Below, piece after piece: positions 21,238 to 30,391 of a DNA stretch of 64,000 nucleotides. The stretch's first letter is position 1, and the number at the start of each line of letters is the position of its first letter. Location of the stretch: NCBI RefSeq assembly GCF_013744875.1, contig NZ_CP059399.1, positions 5,580,001 through 5,644,000 on the forward strand, written 5' to 3'. The position numbers and the translations under genes are program-made. A model generated the notes under the pieces. It had not been told where the DNA came from and did not search any database. It worked only from the letters and a program-made list of their open reading frames with translations. This DNA is from Nocardia huaxiensis (lineage in GTDB: Bacteria > Actinomycetota > Actinomycetes > Mycobacteriales > Mycobacteriaceae).

Positions 21238-22266
21238 TCAGTGCAGGCGGATGTCGGTGGTGGCGAGGCCGAAGATCTTGCGGCCCGCGGATTTCGCGAC
21301 CAGGACGATGGTGGCGGTTCTGGTTTCCGGGTCGAGGGATTTGATTCGACCGCTGAACTCCACGCCGCCGGCCGAAACTGCTTCCACGACGGTGTAATTC
21401 GATAGTCGGGCGCCGTAGCGGAGGACGGCGCAGGGATCGCCGAGCCAGTCGGAGACGAATCCCGCGCCGAGGCCCATGGTGAGCATGCCGTGGGCGATCA
21501 CGTCGGGGAGGCCGGCCAGGGATGCGACCCGCTCGTGCCAGTGGATCGGGTTCGCGTCACCGGACACTCCCGCGTAGTTCACCAGGTCACCGCGGGTGAG
21601 CTGGAAGGTCCGGGTCGGGAGCTCGTCTCCGACAGCGAGGTCCTCGAAGCGGATCGCAGTGTGCAGCAACCGCTCTCGCGATACCTGCGAGTGCTGGGTC
21701 GCCGGCCGGTCGCTCTCCTCGTCCGCGGAGTCCGATCTGGCATCTGTGCCGGATCCCGTGTCCTCCAGCCCGCTCATGATCACGCTCTCGATGACGTCGG
21801 CAATGCCGCTGTCGACGTCATCGCTGGTGATGCCGATGACCGTGGCATGCGATACCTGCACGATCTCGCCGGACTGGTCGGTAAAGGTGTTGGTGACGGT
21901 GAGCAGGTCCTTGCCCGCGACCTGGCGCACCGCGGTCAGCTCGACCTCGGTGCGCAACCGGGCCCCGGCCACGACGGGCTTGTACATTTCGAAGACCTGA
22001 TCGGTATGCACGATCACGTCATAACCCGCCAGCACAGTCTCGAACAGCCCACGATTGGCCCGCATGGCCACGATCGAACTGAACGTCGCCGGCGCGACCA
22101 GCCCACCGAACCCGAGCTCACCGGCGGCGCTCTCCTTCCAGTGCGCCGGATGAAAGTCCTGAACAGCGCGTGCGTACTCGCGAATCTTCTCCCGGCCGAC
22201 CTCGTAATAATCGTCGGTGCGATACCGGTATCCGACCAGCCCAGCCACATCGACCGCTGTCACCAT
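21238..22266 (-). CDS. Fused (3R)-hydroxyacyl-ACP dehydratase, HadA/HadB-like
   Basis: 342 residues in two hot-dog halves. Residues 1-150 resemble the non-catalytic HadA-type (FAS1-like) half (EKIREYARAVQDFHPAHW). A Ser/Asp/Glu-rich linker follows (about 155-195). The second half carries the hydratase-2 motif GDANPIHWHERVA with Asp and His, then HGMLTMGLGAGFVSDW. In mycobacteria HadA and HadB are separate subunits of the FAS-II dehydratase for mycolic acids; here they are one chain. Confidence 0.88.
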   Translation of the reverse strand: MVTAVDVAGLVGYRYRTDDYYEVGREKIREYARAVQDFHPAHWKESAAGELGFGGLVAPATFSSIVAMRANRGLFETVLAGYDVIVHTDQVFEMYKPVVAGARLRTEVELTAVRQVAGKDLLTVTNTFTDQSGEIVQVSHATVIGITSDDVDSGIADVIESVIMSGLEDTGSGTDARSDSADEESDRPATQHSQVSRERLLHTAIRFEDLAVGDELPTRTFQLTRGDLVNYAGVSGDANPIHWHERVASLAGLPDVIAHGMLTMGLGAGFVSDWLGDPCAVLRYGARLSNYTVVEAVSAGGVEFSGRIKSLDPETRTATIVLVAKSAGRKIFGLATTDIRLH

Positions 22267-22518
22267 CGAACCTCACCTTCATCGTTGCAAGCGTCTCGGT
22301 TCCGCCGCAGCGGACGCCGAATCCATGATCGGCCCCACTCTCCCACACGCCGAACCCGGTGAATCATGATGTTGCGGTGGACCTGTGGCCGGAGCATCTG
22401 AGCGTAGCGGCGATGCTGTTCGCGGATCCGGACGGATGGCTGGTGGTCCTCGTGCCGCGGGTGTTCGGCGGGTAGCGTGAACTTCACTTCGCACCGGAAC
22501 GTGTTCTAGTGTGCTGGT

Positions 22519-23616
22519 ATGCAGGGGGCTTCGGGTAACAGGTTCGTGCTCAGCAATGTTCGCGTGTTCGATGGCCGTATCGTCGGCGAGCCGACGTCGG
22601 TCGCCATCGATGGTTCGGTGATCGGCGGTGATGTCGGTGGCGCCGAGATCATCGATGGGGCGGGCGGGGTGCTCGTGCCGGGGTTCATCGATGCGCATGT
22701 GCATCTCGATGCGGCGGAGTCGCTGGATGTGCTTGCCGCGCACGGTGTTACGACGGTGCTCGATATGGGGACGCTGCAGGCGGATGTGGTCGCCTCCGCG
22801 CGTGCGCGAGCGGGGACGGCGAGCTTGTACAGCGCGGGGGTGCCGATCATCGGGTCGGCGGGTGTGCATGCGCAGGTGCCGGGGGTGGAGACCGTCGCGG
22901 TTATTCATGGGCCGGAGGACGCCGAGGCCATGGTGGCGCGGCGGGTGGCCGATGGGTCCGACTACATCAAGCTGATTCTGGAGGCGCCGGGGGACGGCGG
23001 GCCCGACGCACGGTCGGCGAAAGCTGTTGTCGCTGCGGCTCATGCGCGAGGGTTGCAGGTGGTCGCGCATGTGACCACGCCCGGCGCGTATGCGATGGGC
23101 ATCGATGCGGGGGTGGATGTGCTCACGCACGTTCCGATGGGGGCGCGGGTGCCCGATTCCGATATCGAGAGGTTGGCGGGCGGGCGGCACGCAGTGGTTC
23201 CGACCTTGACCATGATGCAGGGGTGCGCCGAAACCTTCGGATTCGGTGGCATTTTCGAGGATGCCCTGGCCAATGCGGTGGCGCTGTGGAGCGCGGGTGC
23301 CACGGTGCTCGCAGGCACCGATGCCAATGCGACGCCAGGGCTCCCGTTCCATCCCCCGCTCGGCGCGAGCCTGCATCATGAGCTGGAATTGCTTGTGCGC
23401 GCGGGCGTCTCGACCGCAGCCGCGCTCGAGGCGGCCACCGTCCTACCCGCGCGCCAGTTCGGGCTCACGGATCGGGGCCGGATCGCACCGGGTATGCGCG
23501 CCGACCTCGTCCTGCTCGACGGGGACCCCATTGCCGATATCCGAGCGACCCGCGCCATACGCAGAATCTGGTGCGGCGGCATCGAACACGCACCGGCCGC
23601 GCCCCCGCACTCCTGA
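22519..23616 (+). CDS. Metal-dependent amidohydrolase
   Basis: 365 residues, amidohydrolase superfamily. The metal-site pattern is visible in order: HVHLD (residues 58-62), the candidate carboxylated lysine in DYIKLIL, histidines in VVAHVTTPG and VLTHVPMG, and the late aspartate in LAGTDANATPG. The N- and C-terminal beta-sandwich strands typical of imidazolonepropionase/prolidase-like members are present (VFDGR..., GRIAPGMRADLVLLDGDP). Substrate is unknown. It is monocistronic and faces the DUF4291 gene tail to tail. Confidence 0.85.
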   Translation: MQGASGNRFVLSNVRVFDGRIVGEPTSVAIDGSVIGGDVGGAEIIDGAGGVLVPGFIDAHVHLDAAESLDVLAAHGVTTVLDMGTLQADVVASARARAGTASLYSAGVPIIGSAGVHAQVPGVETVAVIHGPEDAEAMVARRVADGSDYIKLILEAPGDGGPDARSAKAVVAAAHARGLQVVAHVTTPGAYAMGIDAGVDVLTHVPMGARVPDSDIERLAGGRHAVVPTLTMMQGCAETFGFGGIFEDALANAVALWSAGATVLAGTDANATPGLPFHPPLGASLHHELELLVRAGVSTAAALEAATVLPARQFGLTDRGRIAPGMRADLVLLDGDPIADIRATRAIRRIWCGGIEHAPAAPPHS

Positions 23617-23624
23617 GCCGACAG

Positions 23625-24215
23625 TCAGTCGGCGCCAACCCTTTTCGCCAGGTCGTCAGCCAGTGGATACAGCTTCTCCGGCGGCAGCAGATCCTTGGCG
23701 CGATCGACCCGCCCCTCGCGCAGCTGCTCGGCGATCTTGCGCGTCAAGGGAGTGAGATCGCGGATCTCCACGGTCCAGTCGTCGACATAGCGCTGGACTA
23801 TGTTGCGGGACAGGCCGACCTGAATACTGCGGTGGTCGAGCTTCACGCCGCGGATCGAATACTCCGGATCCCACTGCACCCGCACATCCGCGCTCGCGAA
23901 CTGTTCCCGCCACCGTGCGGCATCGGCGTACACCCGCCGTTCCGGGCTGGTCAGCACCGCATTGCCGAGGGCTTCCTCCCACCCGGCCCGCGTAATGCGA
24001 ACGGCGAGAATGCGTTCCTGGCCGGGGCTGCGCGCCCAATTGCTGCGCTGCATGAGCCATCGATAGGACGGCTTGATCCACGTCATGCGGTGGAGGGAGA
24101 ACGGCTCCACGAACCGCTGCGCGCCGACAGCGGCCGTGGCGATGGCCTCGTTGAAGGCTTGGTAGACGACAATGGTGGAGCGGTCGAAGTCGGCGCGAAT
24201 TTCGTACTGATTCAT
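23625..24215 (-). CDS. DUF4291 family protein
   Basis: 196 residues. The start MNQYEIRADFDRSTIVVYQAF and the RMTWIKPSYRWLMQRSNWA segment are characteristic of DUF4291. The biochemical role of this family is not established. ATG 24215 fits the family N-terminus; a longer in-frame reading adds ten unconvincing residues. Confidence 0.88.
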   Translation of the reverse strand: MNQYEIRADFDRSTIVVYQAFNEAIATAAVGAQRFVEPFSLHRMTWIKPSYRWLMQRSNWARSPGQERILAVRITRAGWEEALGNAVLTSPERRVYADAARWREQFASADVRVQWDPEYSIRGVKLDHRSIQVGLSRNIVQRYVDDWTVEIRDLTPLTRKIAEQLREGRVDRAKDLLPPEKLYPLADDLAKRVGAD

Positions 24216-24309
24216 AACGCGCGCAACACTAATGGCGCACATCATCGGCCACCACCGAATTTTCCGGCCGCACAGTGTCCTACGCGAGATCGGTGATCAG
24301 GCCGCGATA

Positions 24310-25077
24310 ATGGACGACGTGCAGGAAGTCGAGGTTGTCGCCGCCCATCACGAGTGCGCCACCGTGCGCGTCGGCGACATATTTCTGAAGATCGACGCCG
24401 ATCAGACACGCACCGACAGCGAAGTGGAGGCGATGCGGCTGGCGCCGATTCCGACTCCGGAAGTCTTGTGGCGCAAGCCTCCCGTGCTCGCCCTCGCCGC
24501 GCTGCCCGGGACGGCGCTCGGCCGCCTCGGCCGGCCGTCGCCCGCATCGCCACGGGCCTGGGCCGCGGCGGGCGCGGCCCTCCGGCTGCTGCACGACGCG
24601 CCGCTGCCACCCCGCGCCGGACGTGACCTCGACGACCTCGCCGCGGAACTCGACCGCGAATGCGCGTGGATCATCGCGAACAATGTCCTTCCCGCCGATG
24701 TGGTCACGCGCAACCGTCGCATCGCCGAGACCGCGATACGGCCGTGGACGCCGGTGTTCATGCACGGCGACCTGCAGGTCGCCCACGTCTTCGTGGACGG
24801 TGATCGAATCACCGGCGTCATCGACTGGACCGAAGCGGCCCGGGGCGATGCCCTGTACGACCTCGCCACCCTCACCCTCGGACACCCCGAGCACCTCGAT
24901 GACGTGCTCACCGGCTACGGCCGCGACGTCGATCTCGACGTGATCCGCGCATGGTGGTCGCTGCGCAGTCTGCGCGGCATCCGCTGGCTGATCGCGCACG
25001 GCTTCGACCCGAATACCCCTGGCGGCGAGGGCGACATATTGCGAACCCAGGCGATGCGCGACCGCGAAGGTCGCTAA
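24310..25077 (+). CDS. Phosphotransferase, APH-like kinase family
   Basis: 255 residues. The kinase-like catalytic loop FMHGDLQVAHVFVDG supplies the catalytic Asp, and VIDWTEAARGDALYDLA the metal-binding Asp; an earlier VGDIFLKIDAD carries the ATP-binding lysine. This is the aminoglycoside phosphotransferase/choline kinase fold, but substrate and any resistance role cannot be inferred. ATG 24310 begins the usual N-lobe. Its stop overlaps the opposite-strand response regulator by 4 bp. Confidence 0.83.
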   Translation: MDDVQEVEVVAAHHECATVRVGDIFLKIDADQTRTDSEVEAMRLAPIPTPEVLWRKPPVLALAALPGTALGRLGRPSPASPRAWAAAGAALRLLHDAPLPPRAGRDLDDLAAELDRECAWIIANNVLPADVVTRNRRIAETAIRPWTPVFMHGDLQVAHVFVDGDRITGVIDWTEAARGDALYDLATLTLGHPEHLDDVLTGYGRDVDLDVIRAWWSLRSLRGIRWLIAHGFDPNTPGGEGDILRTQAMRDREGR

Positions 25078-25904
25078 CCGGTGGGGACTATGCGGTGGGT
25101 GTGGGCGTAGACGACGGCTTGGACGCGGTCGCGGACGCCGAGTTTGGCGAGGATGTGGGAGACGTGGGTTTTGATGGTTTGTTCGCCCACTCCGAGGATT
25201 TCGGCGATTTCGGGGTTGGTGTGGGCGTTGGCTACGAGGAGGAGGACCTCGTGTTCGCGCGGGGTGAGGGTGGATAGTTCGGGGGCGGCGGGGAAGGGGT
25301 TGGTGCCGTGTGAGAGGCGGGTGATGAGGCGACGGGTGTGGTGCGGGTCGATGAGGGCTTCGCGGTGGGCCGCAGTGCGGATTGCGGCCAGGAAGTCATG
25401 GGCGGGAAGGGTTTTGGGGAGGAAGGCGGTGGCGCCGAGGGTGAGGGCGCGGTAGAGGTTCTCGTCGGAGCGCTCGGTGGCCAGGGTGAGGATGCGGGTG
25501 GTGGGGGCGAGATCGGCGACCGTGTCGATGACGGCGGGGTCGGCGAGACCGGGCATGTCGAGGTCGAGGATGGCGATGTGCGGGCGCAGGCGGCGCAATT
25601 CCTGGATGGCGGCAGGGCCGTCGCCTACCTCGGCAAGGCAGCTCAGATCCGGTTGGGTGTCGATGACCGATCTCAACCCGGCGCGAAAGACGGTGTGGGC
25701 GTTGGCGATCAGCACGGAGATCGTCGAATTCGCGGGGGCGATTTCGGATTTGGCAGTGGGGGCCGGGCCCAGGGTGGCGGTGCGCCCGCTGGAGGGCGGG
25801 GTGGCGTGGGCGGTGCCCGCCGACAGCACGGTGGCGCTGAGGGCGAGCACGAGCGTGGACACCAGCCGCAGCAGGAGCGGGCGGTTCGCGGTAGGCGTGG
25901 GCAT
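25074..25904 (-). CDS. NarL/LuxR-type response regulator with signal-peptide-like N-terminus
   Basis: 276 residues. From residue 62 it is a standard response regulator: receiver with phospho-acceptor Asp in ILDLDMPG, Thr in TLATE and Lys in LPKT, then a LuxR helix-turn-helix (LTPREHEVLLLVANAHTNPEIAEILGV) near 210-270. Two features are odd. Residues 1-34 look like a Sec signal peptide (basic, then LVSTLVLALSATVLSAG, then AHA). The acidic pair after strand 1, normally DD, is NA (VLIANAHTVFRAG). An internal GTG at 25715 would give an ordinary regulator but has no ribosome site. It lies 15 bp after secY. Confidence 0.8.
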   Translation of the reverse strand: MPTPTANRPLLLRLVSTLVLALSATVLSAGTAHATPPSSGRTATLGPAPTAKSEIAPANSTISVLIANAHTVFRAGLRSVIDTQPDLSCLAEVGDGPAAIQELRRLRPHIAILDLDMPGLADPAVIDTVADLAPTTRILTLATERSDENLYRALTLGATAFLPKTLPAHDFLAAIRTAAHREALIDPHHTRRLITRLSHGTNPFPAAPELSTLTPREHEVLLLVANAHTNPEIAEILGVGEQTIKTHVSHILAKLGVRDRVQAVVYAHTHRIVPTG

Positions 25905-25919
25905 AGGGACCAGTCTGCT

Positions 25920-27239
25920 TCACCGGAGGAAGCCGGTGTAGTTCTTGTTCAGGAGTTGGCTTTCGAGCTGTTTGACGGTGTCGAGGCCGACGCTGACCAC
26001 GATCAGCACGGAGGTGCCGCCGAAAATCAGGCTCTGGGCGGAGCCGCCGGAGCCCAGATGCAGGAACAAATTCGGCAGGACCGCGACCGCACCCAGGTAG
26101 AGGGAGCCGGGGAGAGTGATTCTGCTCAGCACATGACCGAGATAATTCGCGGTTGGCGTGCCGGGCCGGTATCCGGGGATGAAGCCGCCGAATTTCTTCA
26201 TCTCGTCGGCGCGCTCGACCGGATTGAAGGTGATCGCGACATAAAAGTAGGTGAAGAAGACGATCAGCGCGAAGTAGATCGTCATGTACACCGGATTTCC
26301 GGGGTTGACCAGGTACTTGGCGATGAGCTGCTGCCATACGGCTTGATCGCCGGAAGTGCTCCCGGTCAACTGCCCCAGGAGATTCGGCAGGTACAACAGC
26401 GACGACGCGAAGATCACCGGGATGACCCCGGCCTGATTCACTTTCAGCGGCAGATAGGTCGCGGAGCCACCGTACATTTTGCGGCCGACCACTCTTTTGG
26501 CGTACTGCACCGGAATTCGCCGCTGTCCCTGCTCGACGAAGATGACCGCGACGATCACGAGCAGCACGGCCAGTATCACCAGGGCGAACTTCAGGCGCGA
26601 ACCCGAATCCCAGATCTGCCTGCCCTCGGACGGAATTCGCGCGGCAATGCCCGCGAAGATGAGCAGCGACATGCCATTGCCCAGACCGCGTTCGGTGATC
26701 AGCTCCCCGAACCACATGACCAGCGCCGCACCCGCGGTCATGACCAGCACCATGATGATCATGCCGAACAGCGAGGTGTCGGCCAGGATATCCGCATCGC
26801 AGCCGGGCAGCAGTTGCCGGCGGGCAGCCAGCGCCACCAGTGTGGAGGCTTGCAGAACGGCCAGCGCCATGGCCAGATAGCGGGTGTACTGCGTGATCCG
26901 GGCCTGCCCGGTCTGCCCTTCGCGGCGCAGCTGCTCGAATCGCGGGATCACCACGGTCAGCAACTGCGTGATGATGCCCGCGGTGATGAAGGGCATGATG
27001 CCGATCGCGAACACCGACAGTTGCAGCATCGCACCGCCGGAGAACAGGTCGATCAGCTGATAGATCCCGGCCTGCTTGTTCTCCGACACGACGTCCAGAC
27101 AACCGCGCACCGCCCGGTAGTCGACGCCTGGCGAGGGCAGCGCCGCGCCGACGCGGTACAGCGCGAGCACGCCGAGCGTGAACAGAATCTTCCGCCGTAA
27201 CTCCGGGGTCCGGAAGGCCGGGATGAAGGCGGACAGCAC
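25920..27239 (-). CDS. secY: Protein translocase subunit SecY
   Basis: 439 residues with ten membrane segments, full length. Conserved actinobacterial SecY signatures are clear: LYRVGAALPSPGV, LFSGGAMLQLSVFAIGIMPFITA, GLGNGMSLLIFAGI, the cytosolic loop VEQGQRRIPVQYAKR and FNPVERADEMKKFGGFIPG. It forms the Sec channel core. Unlike the usual chromosomal secY, there are no ribosomal protein genes, adk or map nearby, so it is probably a second copy. The GTG start gives the family N-terminus. A response regulator follows 15 bp downstream. Confidence 0.95.
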   Translation of the reverse strand: MLSAFIPAFRTPELRRKILFTLGVLALYRVGAALPSPGVDYRAVRGCLDVVSENKQAGIYQLIDLFSGGAMLQLSVFAIGIMPFITAGIITQLLTVVIPRFEQLRREGQTGQARITQYTRYLAMALAVLQASTLVALAARRQLLPGCDADILADTSLFGMIIMVLVMTAGAALVMWFGELITERGLGNGMSLLIFAGIAARIPSEGRQIWDSGSRLKFALVILAVLLVIVAVIFVEQGQRRIPVQYAKRVVGRKMYGGSATYLPLKVNQAGVIPVIFASSLLYLPNLLGQLTGSTSGDQAVWQQLIAKYLVNPGNPVYMTIYFALIVFFTYFYVAITFNPVERADEMKKFGGFIPGYRPGTPTANYLGHVLSRITLPGSLYLGAVAVLPNLFLHLGSGGSAQSLIFGGTSVLIVVSVGLDTVKQLESQLLNKNYTGFLR

Positions 27240-27383
27240 GGATCCTCCTGCGGAATAGGGTTGCCGGACAGCATGATCGGTCCAGGTCCAGGGCCTTCGA
27301 CGCTACGAAGCGCCGGGCGCGCCCGCGTCGGCCGCGAGACGGAATTCGATCTCCCCCGGTGGAGGGAAAAGCACGGCCATAAT

Positions 27384-28259
27384 GTGACTGTGCCCCTACC
27401 TCATGCGCGGACCCGGCTGGACTGGTCGGACCTGTCGGCCCTGGTGGTGCGGTACCGGGATCCGGGAATCGAACTGCCCGTGGGTGTTTGCGGACGCGTG
27501 CACCTCGAGGACAGGCGCACCGCCGGACGCGTGCAGCGCCGGAAGTATCTGGCGCACCGCGTATGCCGGCAGCACGGATGCGCGACTCGCGGCACCGATC
27601 TGTTCCGGAAGAATCGCGGGTTCACCGTGACGCTGCCCGGGGAGCTGCCACGCGCGACACGCGAAATTCTCCGGGCGAGTGCACGATTGTCGCGCTTCGC
27701 CACGACACTCGGATCTCTGATCGAAGATTCGGCGCGGTATGTGCCCATGACCGCGAAACCCGTTCCCGCGCAGCATCACCGAACCGGGTATCACGCCGAA
27801 TGTCGCTGCCTCGAGGTTGTCACACTCATGGATGTCGGGGATGCACAAACCCTGCTTTCCCTGGGCGACAGGGAGATTCGCACCGTCCTGGAGCACCGGC
27901 ACGGCGGCCAGGCTGTGGGCAATAATCTACGGTTCCTGCTCTATCACGTGCTGCACGTCTATCTGCGCACGAATCTGATCGCCGAGTTCGGGCTCGAGGA
28001 TCGCCCGGAGGAGTGGGGTTCGCTGCGGCCGGGCACCGTGTTCCGGCAGCAGCTGATGAGCGATTGCGACGGGCTCACCTTCCTGCCGTCCGCACGCCGC
28101 CACCTGACCGACGGCGTCTTCATGGTCGACGCGCACGCCACCGATCAGCTCGTCACCGCCTGCTTCCGGTTCCTGGCGCATTACCAGTTGCTGTGTGACG
28201 CGGTCGATTACGAGCTCGACTGGAATGCTCTCATCCGGCCCGAACTCGGCCTGGCTTAA
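27384..28259 (+). CDS. Hypothetical protein, family unknown
   Basis: About 291 residues, soluble, with a basic N-terminal half including several cysteines and histidines (VCRQHGCATR, HAECRCLE) and a more helical C-terminal half (NNLRFLLYHVLHVYLRTNLIAEF). No family recognised. The start is uncertain: GTG 27384 is chosen because the frame upstream (to TTG 27261) looks non-coding and overlaps the secY promoter region; neither has a good ribosome site. A strong terminator follows directly, which supports a transcribed gene. Confidence 0.55.
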   Translation: MTVPLPHARTRLDWSDLSALVVRYRDPGIELPVGVCGRVHLEDRRTAGRVQRRKYLAHRVCRQHGCATRGTDLFRKNRGFTVTLPGELPRATREILRASARLSRFATTLGSLIEDSARYVPMTAKPVPAQHHRTGYHAECRCLEVVTLMDVGDAQTLLSLGDREIRTVLEHRHGGQAVGNNLRFLLYHVLHVYLRTNLIAEFGLEDRPEEWGSLRPGTVFRQQLMSDCDGLTFLPSARRHLTDGVFMVDAHATDQLVTACFRFLAHYQLLCDAVDYELDWNALIRPELGLA

Positions 28260-28266
28260 CCCTCGG

Positions 28267-28303
28267 GGTGCGGCGTCGACCGCGCAAGTACCGACGCCGC
28301 ACC
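28267..28303 (+). terminator. Hairpin terminator
   Basis: A 12-bp perfect stem (GGTGCGGCGTCG and its complement) with a 13-nt loop, 7 bp after the stop of the gene ending at 28259. No T-run. Confidence 0.75.
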
Positions 28304-28537
28304 GAATCCACGGTACGAAACGCGCACCCGCGCGCACTCGCGTTCGGCGCCGGTCCTGTGCATTCGATAGCCAGATCGATACCGGATTGGGTCCGGACAC
28401 AACCGTTCCTGTTCAGTGTTCAGGAGTGAGCACGGGTGCTCGTGTCCTGACCCTGCGCGCATCCCGAACGGTTGTGGATGCGCTGGTCGCCCGCTTACTC
28501 GTTCCCGTGCGGCGGCGTGCATCGTGTGCACGATCCG

Positions 28538-30049
28538 TCACGGGTGGGCGGGGTCCCTCACGGTCCCGGGCTCGGGTGCGGTCTGGATGCTCCGAGGCCC
28601 GGCCCCATCACTCCGGTGGGGGCGGGGCGGTGGCATCCGTCGCCGGATCCGGTGCCCGAGACCGCGTCGGCCGATCGCGACCGCAGCCGCCTCGTGCCGA
28701 GTCAACTCGCGCCCACCACCCGAGGGTGGTGTGCGCCAATACTTTCCACCCCAACGGGAGGTGTAGGCAGGATCGACCGCGATCACACTGATCCCGGCCG
28801 TTGCGGACATCGACACCAGCCGCGTCCGCAGGATCCCGGTGGGTAACCCCGAGAGCAGACGGCGGAAACCCTTGCGGCGACCGTGTTTCTCCCGCGTCTT
28901 CTCCGCATCGAAGTTGAGGTCTTCGATCACGATCGCCGACACACCCTCTCGCCGCGCCCACGACAGGATGCCGGTGAGCGCATGCCGCACCTGCGCGTCG
29001 CGGCGCGCGGTGGAACCGGTCAGCTCGAGGTCGAAGCGGCGCGGGTTCCCGATCGGGTTGCCGTGGCGGTCCAGGCGGTAGGCGGCGCAGTGATCGGCAT
29101 TGACATCGACGCCGATCACGCCTTCGGCGCGCGCCGCTGCCAGTGGCACGTCGGGAGTGGCGGGGTGCTGCCAGGAGGCGGTGACATACCAGCGGTCACG
29201 GGCCGGGTCGTAGTCGATGCGGTAGGCCACGGCCTGATCGGCGCTCACCCGCGCCCGCCATTGCTCACCGCGGTGAGCGAACCCGACCCGCGCGGCGAGC
29301 ACGTACCGGCCATGCGGGGCATTGGCCCAGCCCGCCAGCGGCGCAGGCAGTTTCAGGCTGATTTCACCGTCCGGTGTGATACGGAGGGTTTCGTTGCCAT
29401 ACTTCTTGCCCGATTCCCCGTCTGCGGTCAGGAACCAGCGCGCCGCCTCCCAGCGTGCCCTCCACTGGCTGTCGGTCAGCCCGGCCGCGTCCAGGTGATG
29501 GCGTGTGTTGGCCAGCCGCCTGCCGCCGCGCACCACGCGCACACGCCCGGCGTCGTGGTCGGCGCGCACCGCCTCCAGCCGGATGCTCAGGATCTGCAGG
29601 CGACGGGATTTGGCGAACCACTCCCTGCGCGATCGGTAACCGCCGGGCTTGCCGCCGGTTCCAGCCGCACCGATCGGCAACGCCAACCGTGCCCGCAGGA
29701 TCGCGATCCCGGCCTCGAGGCTGCGGAGGTGGGCCTGCTGGCCTCGTCGTGCCAGTGCCCACAATTCGTTGCTGGCCTTGGTGATCGCTCCGGCCCAGCG
29801 CGAGGACGATTCGGCGGTCAGTGCCCGTTTGCGCTCGGCCCACCGGTCGCGATCGTGGGCGGTCCCGTCCGCGCAGCGAGCCTGCAGATCGCCGGAGGCC
29901 AACCGCCCCAGGTGATCTCCAACCAGTCACAGCACGTGTTCGTCGTGCGCGGTCAACCCTTTGAGCCGGTCGCGTATCGCCACTCCACGCGGCCCGGGAA
30001 CCGTTCTGGGCGCGGCGATCACACGCAGCGCACGTCGCGACTCCACCAT
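28538..30049 (-). pseudogene. TnpB-like (IS605-family) RNA-guided nuclease homologue, interrupted by an in-frame stop
   Basis: Reading from ATG 30049, 40 codons are followed by a TGA at 29929-29927; the same frame continues for 462 more codons to 28538. The distal part has RuvC-like motifs: GVDVNADH (first Asp) and IVIEDLNF (Glu). The C-terminal zinc ribbon of typical TnpB is absent: after VDPAYTSRWGGKYW there is no CxxC pair, and the region of the last catalytic Asp reads RHEAAAVAIGRRGLGH. A TTG at 29902 could restart translation and give 454 residues. No tnpA, clear element ends or target duplications were seen. This looks like a solitary, decaying relative of TnpB. Confidence 0.75.
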
Positions 30050-30278
30050 CACCGGCCACCGACCGGCAGGATGGGGCCCATCGCCGCCGCCTGCAGGTTC
30101 CAGCAACCCGGTTCGCTCACCCGTTCGAGGCTAGGGAGCCTGGTGCGACACCACAAACCCAAACGACCGACACGCCAACACGATCCACCAATGAATCCGC
30201 TCGACCGATACACCAGACACCACACGACACTGCCAGACACGCTCGAACACTCGAACACCAGCAGTTCCGAACCCCTGT

Positions 30279-30308
30279 TCGACAGGCCCCGCCCGGCTTC
30301 GCTATATT
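30279..30308 (+). promoter_or_regulatory. Putative promoter of the metE-metF leader
   Basis: A -10 like TATATT (30303-30308) sits 18 bp after a -35 like TCGACA (30279-30284), about 90 bp before the riboswitch core. The surrounding 30050-30390 is otherwise featureless, with a short tandem TCGAACAC repeat near 30243-30258. Confidence 0.4.
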
Positions 30309-30391
30309 CGCCTCCGCAGCTGGTTCGCCGGAGAGGGAGTCGAAGGAGCCCCTGATCCACTCGATGGCGTCGAAGCCCGGAGCCGCGTTCG

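Noticed and set aside
22359..22475. A possible 38-residue plus-strand peptide ending VLVPRVFGG before the amidohydrolase gene
   Set aside because: GTG start without ribosome site and too short to judge; it may be a remnant or chance reading.
22279..23379. A 366-codon minus-strand frame over the amidohydrolase gene
   Set aside because: Composition rich in Arg, His and Pro with no motifs; the plus strand encodes a complete amidohydrolase.
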